From Mesonia algae (lineage in GTDB: Bacteria; Bacteroidota; Bacteroidia; Flavobacteriales; Flavobacteriaceae), in contig NZ_QKYV01000001.1 in the NCBI RefSeq assembly GCF_003253545.1, positions 516,574 to 580,573 of the forward strand: a stretch of 64,000 bases of DNA, in the 5' to 3' direction. Below are positions 62,233 through 64,000 of the stretch, one piece after another. A program made the position numbers and the translations under genes. Numbering within the stretch: the stretch's first letter is position 1; every line of letters begins with the position of its first letter. The notes beneath the pieces are model-generated. The model was not told the DNA's origin. It was given only the letters and a program-made list of their open reading frames with translations, and ran no database searches.

Positions 62233-63451
62233 AGTTAATAATATAAAATAAACTAAATAGAAGGCCTACATAAATACCTGCCATTCCTGAACTGAAAACA
62301 TGTCCAGCGGTAGATGAAATGGCTATAAGCATTATAAGCATCATCAATACAAAATTTGCATAAGGATATTTATTTATATTTTTTGAAAACATAATGGCTT
62401 GCAGCCATATAAATAATAGAGCCATAATAAATATAGATAACCCTATAAAAGAGTAGGTGAAAAATATATCTACAATGTCAATTTCTACCAACCTATAGTC
62501 ATTTAACTGTTCATAAGTTGTTTGTCCTACGCCAATAATTTTTTCTAAAAAATTATAATCTTGAGTGTATACCTCAAAAGAATCTTTAAAAAAAACATTT
62601 CTATTGGATAACATAAAAGTTAGAAAATCAAATTTATCATAGAAGTAAGAAATCCTATTGTAAAGATTAGATGATTTTACGAATGCCCAACCAAAATAAA
62701 TAATTGCTGGAAGAGAAAGCATAGATATTATAGAAACATTAGATAGAGCTTTGAGGTTTATTTTTTTTACAGTAGGTCTTTTTATTGGAATTAAAATATG
62801 TATCAATAGAATTCCGAAAACACTCGTTTTTGAGGCAATACTCAATGCGACAAGAATGTTGAATAATGCAATTACCACGTAGAAAATCCTATTCCGGCTC
62901 CATAGATTAAAAGAAATAATACTACTCAAAATTAGTAATAAAGCAGAGATTTCATTTCCAGCATAAAAAAAACCTTTACTTCCTATATCACCAAATTCAT
63001 ACATGGGATAGCCTAAGCCTACATGTTTTAATAAAATATTTACAACTAGAACGAAATAAGAAAAATGAAGCATCTTAAATACTAAGCTTCCATCATTATT
63101 TTTAAAGTAGTTTTGAAAGAAGAAAAAACCGTAAAAAGGTATAATGTATCTATTTATTTTAATCAAATCATTAACTAAAAAAACTACATTGAAACTTTTT
63201 AAAATCTGAAAAAAAGAGGGAATCAGTAAAACAATAATAAGAAAAAATAATAGAAAAAGTTGTTTAGGATAGCGTATAAGACTAAAAAAAATAAGTAGAA
63301 CAATAACCAGTTTTAAAGCTTGACTTACACTAATAGGTAAAATTATTCCATTTGTTAATAAAACTCCATTTACCATATCTACGGGCAATAGGAGAAACAT
63401 CATACAGATTATGAGTTTATCTAGAGGAAGTTTAAGAATAGAGTTTTTCAT
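62210..63451 (-). CDS. O-antigen ligase/polymerase-like membrane protein (Wzy type)
   Basis: The protein has 413 residues with about 10-12 membrane segments (from about 12-30 to the C-terminus) and a long outside loop (about 255-320, with SSNLYNRISYFYDKFDFLTF) of the kind that holds the active site in Wzy/WaaL proteins. No single residue motif is diagnostic, so the call is by layout and setting among flippase and glycosyltransferase genes. It would polymerise or ligate repeat units. It is on the minus strand and convergent with the previous gene. Confidence 0.7.
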   Translation of the reverse strand: MKNSILKLPLDKLIICMMFLLLPVDMVNGVLLTNGIILPISVSQALKLVIVLLIFFSLIRYPKQLFLLFFLIIVLLIPSFFQILKSFNVVFLVNDLIKINRYIIPFYGFFFFQNYFKNNDGSLVFKMLHFSYFVLVVNILLKHVGLGYPMYEFGDIGSKGFFYAGNEISALLLILSSIISFNLWSRNRIFYVVIALFNILVALSIASKTSVFGILLIHILIPIKRPTVKKINLKALSNVSIISMLSLPAIIYFGWAFVKSSNLYNRISYFYDKFDFLTFMLSNRNVFFKDSFEVYTQDYNFLEKIIGVGQTTYEQLNDYRLVEIDIVDIFFTYSFIGLSIFIMALLFIWLQAIMFSKNINKYPYANFVLMMLIMLIAISSTAGHVFSSGMAGIYVGLLFSLFYIINSNYKNEA

Positions 63452-63545
63452 TAAAATTCAATGAGGTGGCAAAAGTAATATTCTAAAGATTATTAAAATT
63501 GTGTAATCAAAAATAATCTTTAATAAATAATAGGTTAAGAAAGAT

Positions 63546-64000
63546 CTAATCTTGTTTTCTCATAACTTCAGTTAAACGCTTTAAAAGCTTTTGAGCTACA
63601 ATATCTTTTCTAAAGTTTTTTGAAGTATTTAAAGCTTCCAATTTAAACTTATCTTTTTGTTCGGGTTGGAGGCGTTGATATTGTATGATAGATTCAATTA
63701 AAGCTTCAGAATTTTTTGGTTCAAATAGAAACCCATTTTTATGTGACTGAATATAGGTAGCGGGCCCAGCAATATTGCACGCAATAACGGGTGTACCACA
63801 AGCCATAGCCTCTAAACCTGTTAAACCTAAACTCTCGGCTTCCCGATAGGTAGGAAACACATATAAATCTATTTCATTATAGATATCAACTAATTTGTCT
63901 TGTGGTACTAAACCTAAAAATTGCACATCTTCTTCTAATCCATACTGCTTTATTGTATTTAGAATTTTCTGTTCATCTGGGCCTTTTCCCGCTATAGAAG
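63546..64000 (-). CDS. family 4 glycosyltransferase, C-terminal part (cut by window edge)
   Basis: The frame is open from the window edge to the TAA-side end at 63546, about 151 codons without the 5' part. SIAGKGPDEQKILNTI (the edge end), VQFLGLVPQDKLVDIYNEIDLYVFPTYREAESLGLTGLEAMACGTPVIACNIAG and NGFLFEPKNSEALIESI are the GT-B Glycos_transf_1 signature with the E-x7-E motif. A nucleotide-sugar donor is expected, but its kind is unknown. It transfers a sugar in the surface polysaccharide locus. Confidence 0.9.
   Translation of the reverse strand, partial: SIAGKGPDEQKILNTIKQYGLEEDVQFLGLVPQDKLVDIYNEIDLYVFPTYREAESLGLTGLEAMACGTPVIACNIAGPATYIQSHKNGFLFEPKNSEALIESIIQYQRLQPEQKDKFKLEALNTSKNFRKDIVAQKLLKRLTEVMRKQD

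Noticed and set aside
1-64000. CRISPR arrays, insertion sequences, integrases, toxin-antitoxin pairs and rRNA
   Set aside because: Looked for on both strands; no regularly spaced repeats, transposase frames or rRNA stretches were seen.

Overview
The window looks like chromosomal DNA from a marine-type member of the Flavobacteriaceae (Bacteroidota). The DNA is visibly AT-rich. It carries a TonB-receptor/GLPGLI pair, lipoproteins with SDDD-type N-termini, and families that are almost confined to or very common in Bacteroidota (DUF4837, DUF4175, DUF1853, YtxH/holin/DUF6327, TIGR04283). Several genes are preceded by the Bacteroidota -7 promoter element TAnnTTTG. I do not assign a genus. There are no insertion sequences, prophages or CRISPR arrays; one tRNA (Cys) is present.

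Layout. 1-6.9 kb: 3' end of a TonB-dependent receptor/GLPGLI unit (minus strand), lepA, a small lipoprotein and a CPA-type antiporter. 7-16 kb: metallo-hydrolase, subtilase lipoprotein, M1 peptidase, rnpA, S41 peptidase, a DUF1853 gene with no ordinary start codon, DUF547 lipoprotein and an arsenosugar-type glycosyltransferase. 16-20 kb, minus strand: SulP transporter, then a rpiB/CDF efflux/GNAT operon. 19.8-20.75 kb: about 1 kb of very AT-rich, mostly non-coding DNA with DnaA-box-like sequences and one 47-codon membrane-protein gene; it is a weak candidate replication origin. 20.7-46.6 kb: mostly plus-strand housekeeping genes (rnr, glnS, ybeY, mnmG, pgk, with folB, gltX, holB and tatA on the minus strand). 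Two perfect parS-type palindromes flank mnmG, which places the window near the chromosome origin.

46.8-64 kb is a long envelope/exopolysaccharide locus. It starts with an M23 peptidase, a GH3-family protein and a 558-residue protein with a phosphorylase-like C-terminus, then a Wzz-like protein and the complete dTDP-rhamnose pathway (rfbBACD). It continues with a PAPS-producing set (DUF2061, cysC, cysD, cysN, cysQ), a Wzx-like flippase, an asparagine-synthase-like protein lacking the glutaminase cysteine, a Wzy/ligase-like membrane protein, and a glycosyltransferase cut by the window edge. The PAPS set without any reductase, inside a polysaccharide locus, suggests a sulfated surface polysaccharide.

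The most unusual genome-scale signal is a family of short inverted repeats with arms CTTCCG/CGGAAG. There are about 13 copies, mostly inside genes, where several encode the same tetrapeptide (ASAE or AFAE) in unrelated proteins.
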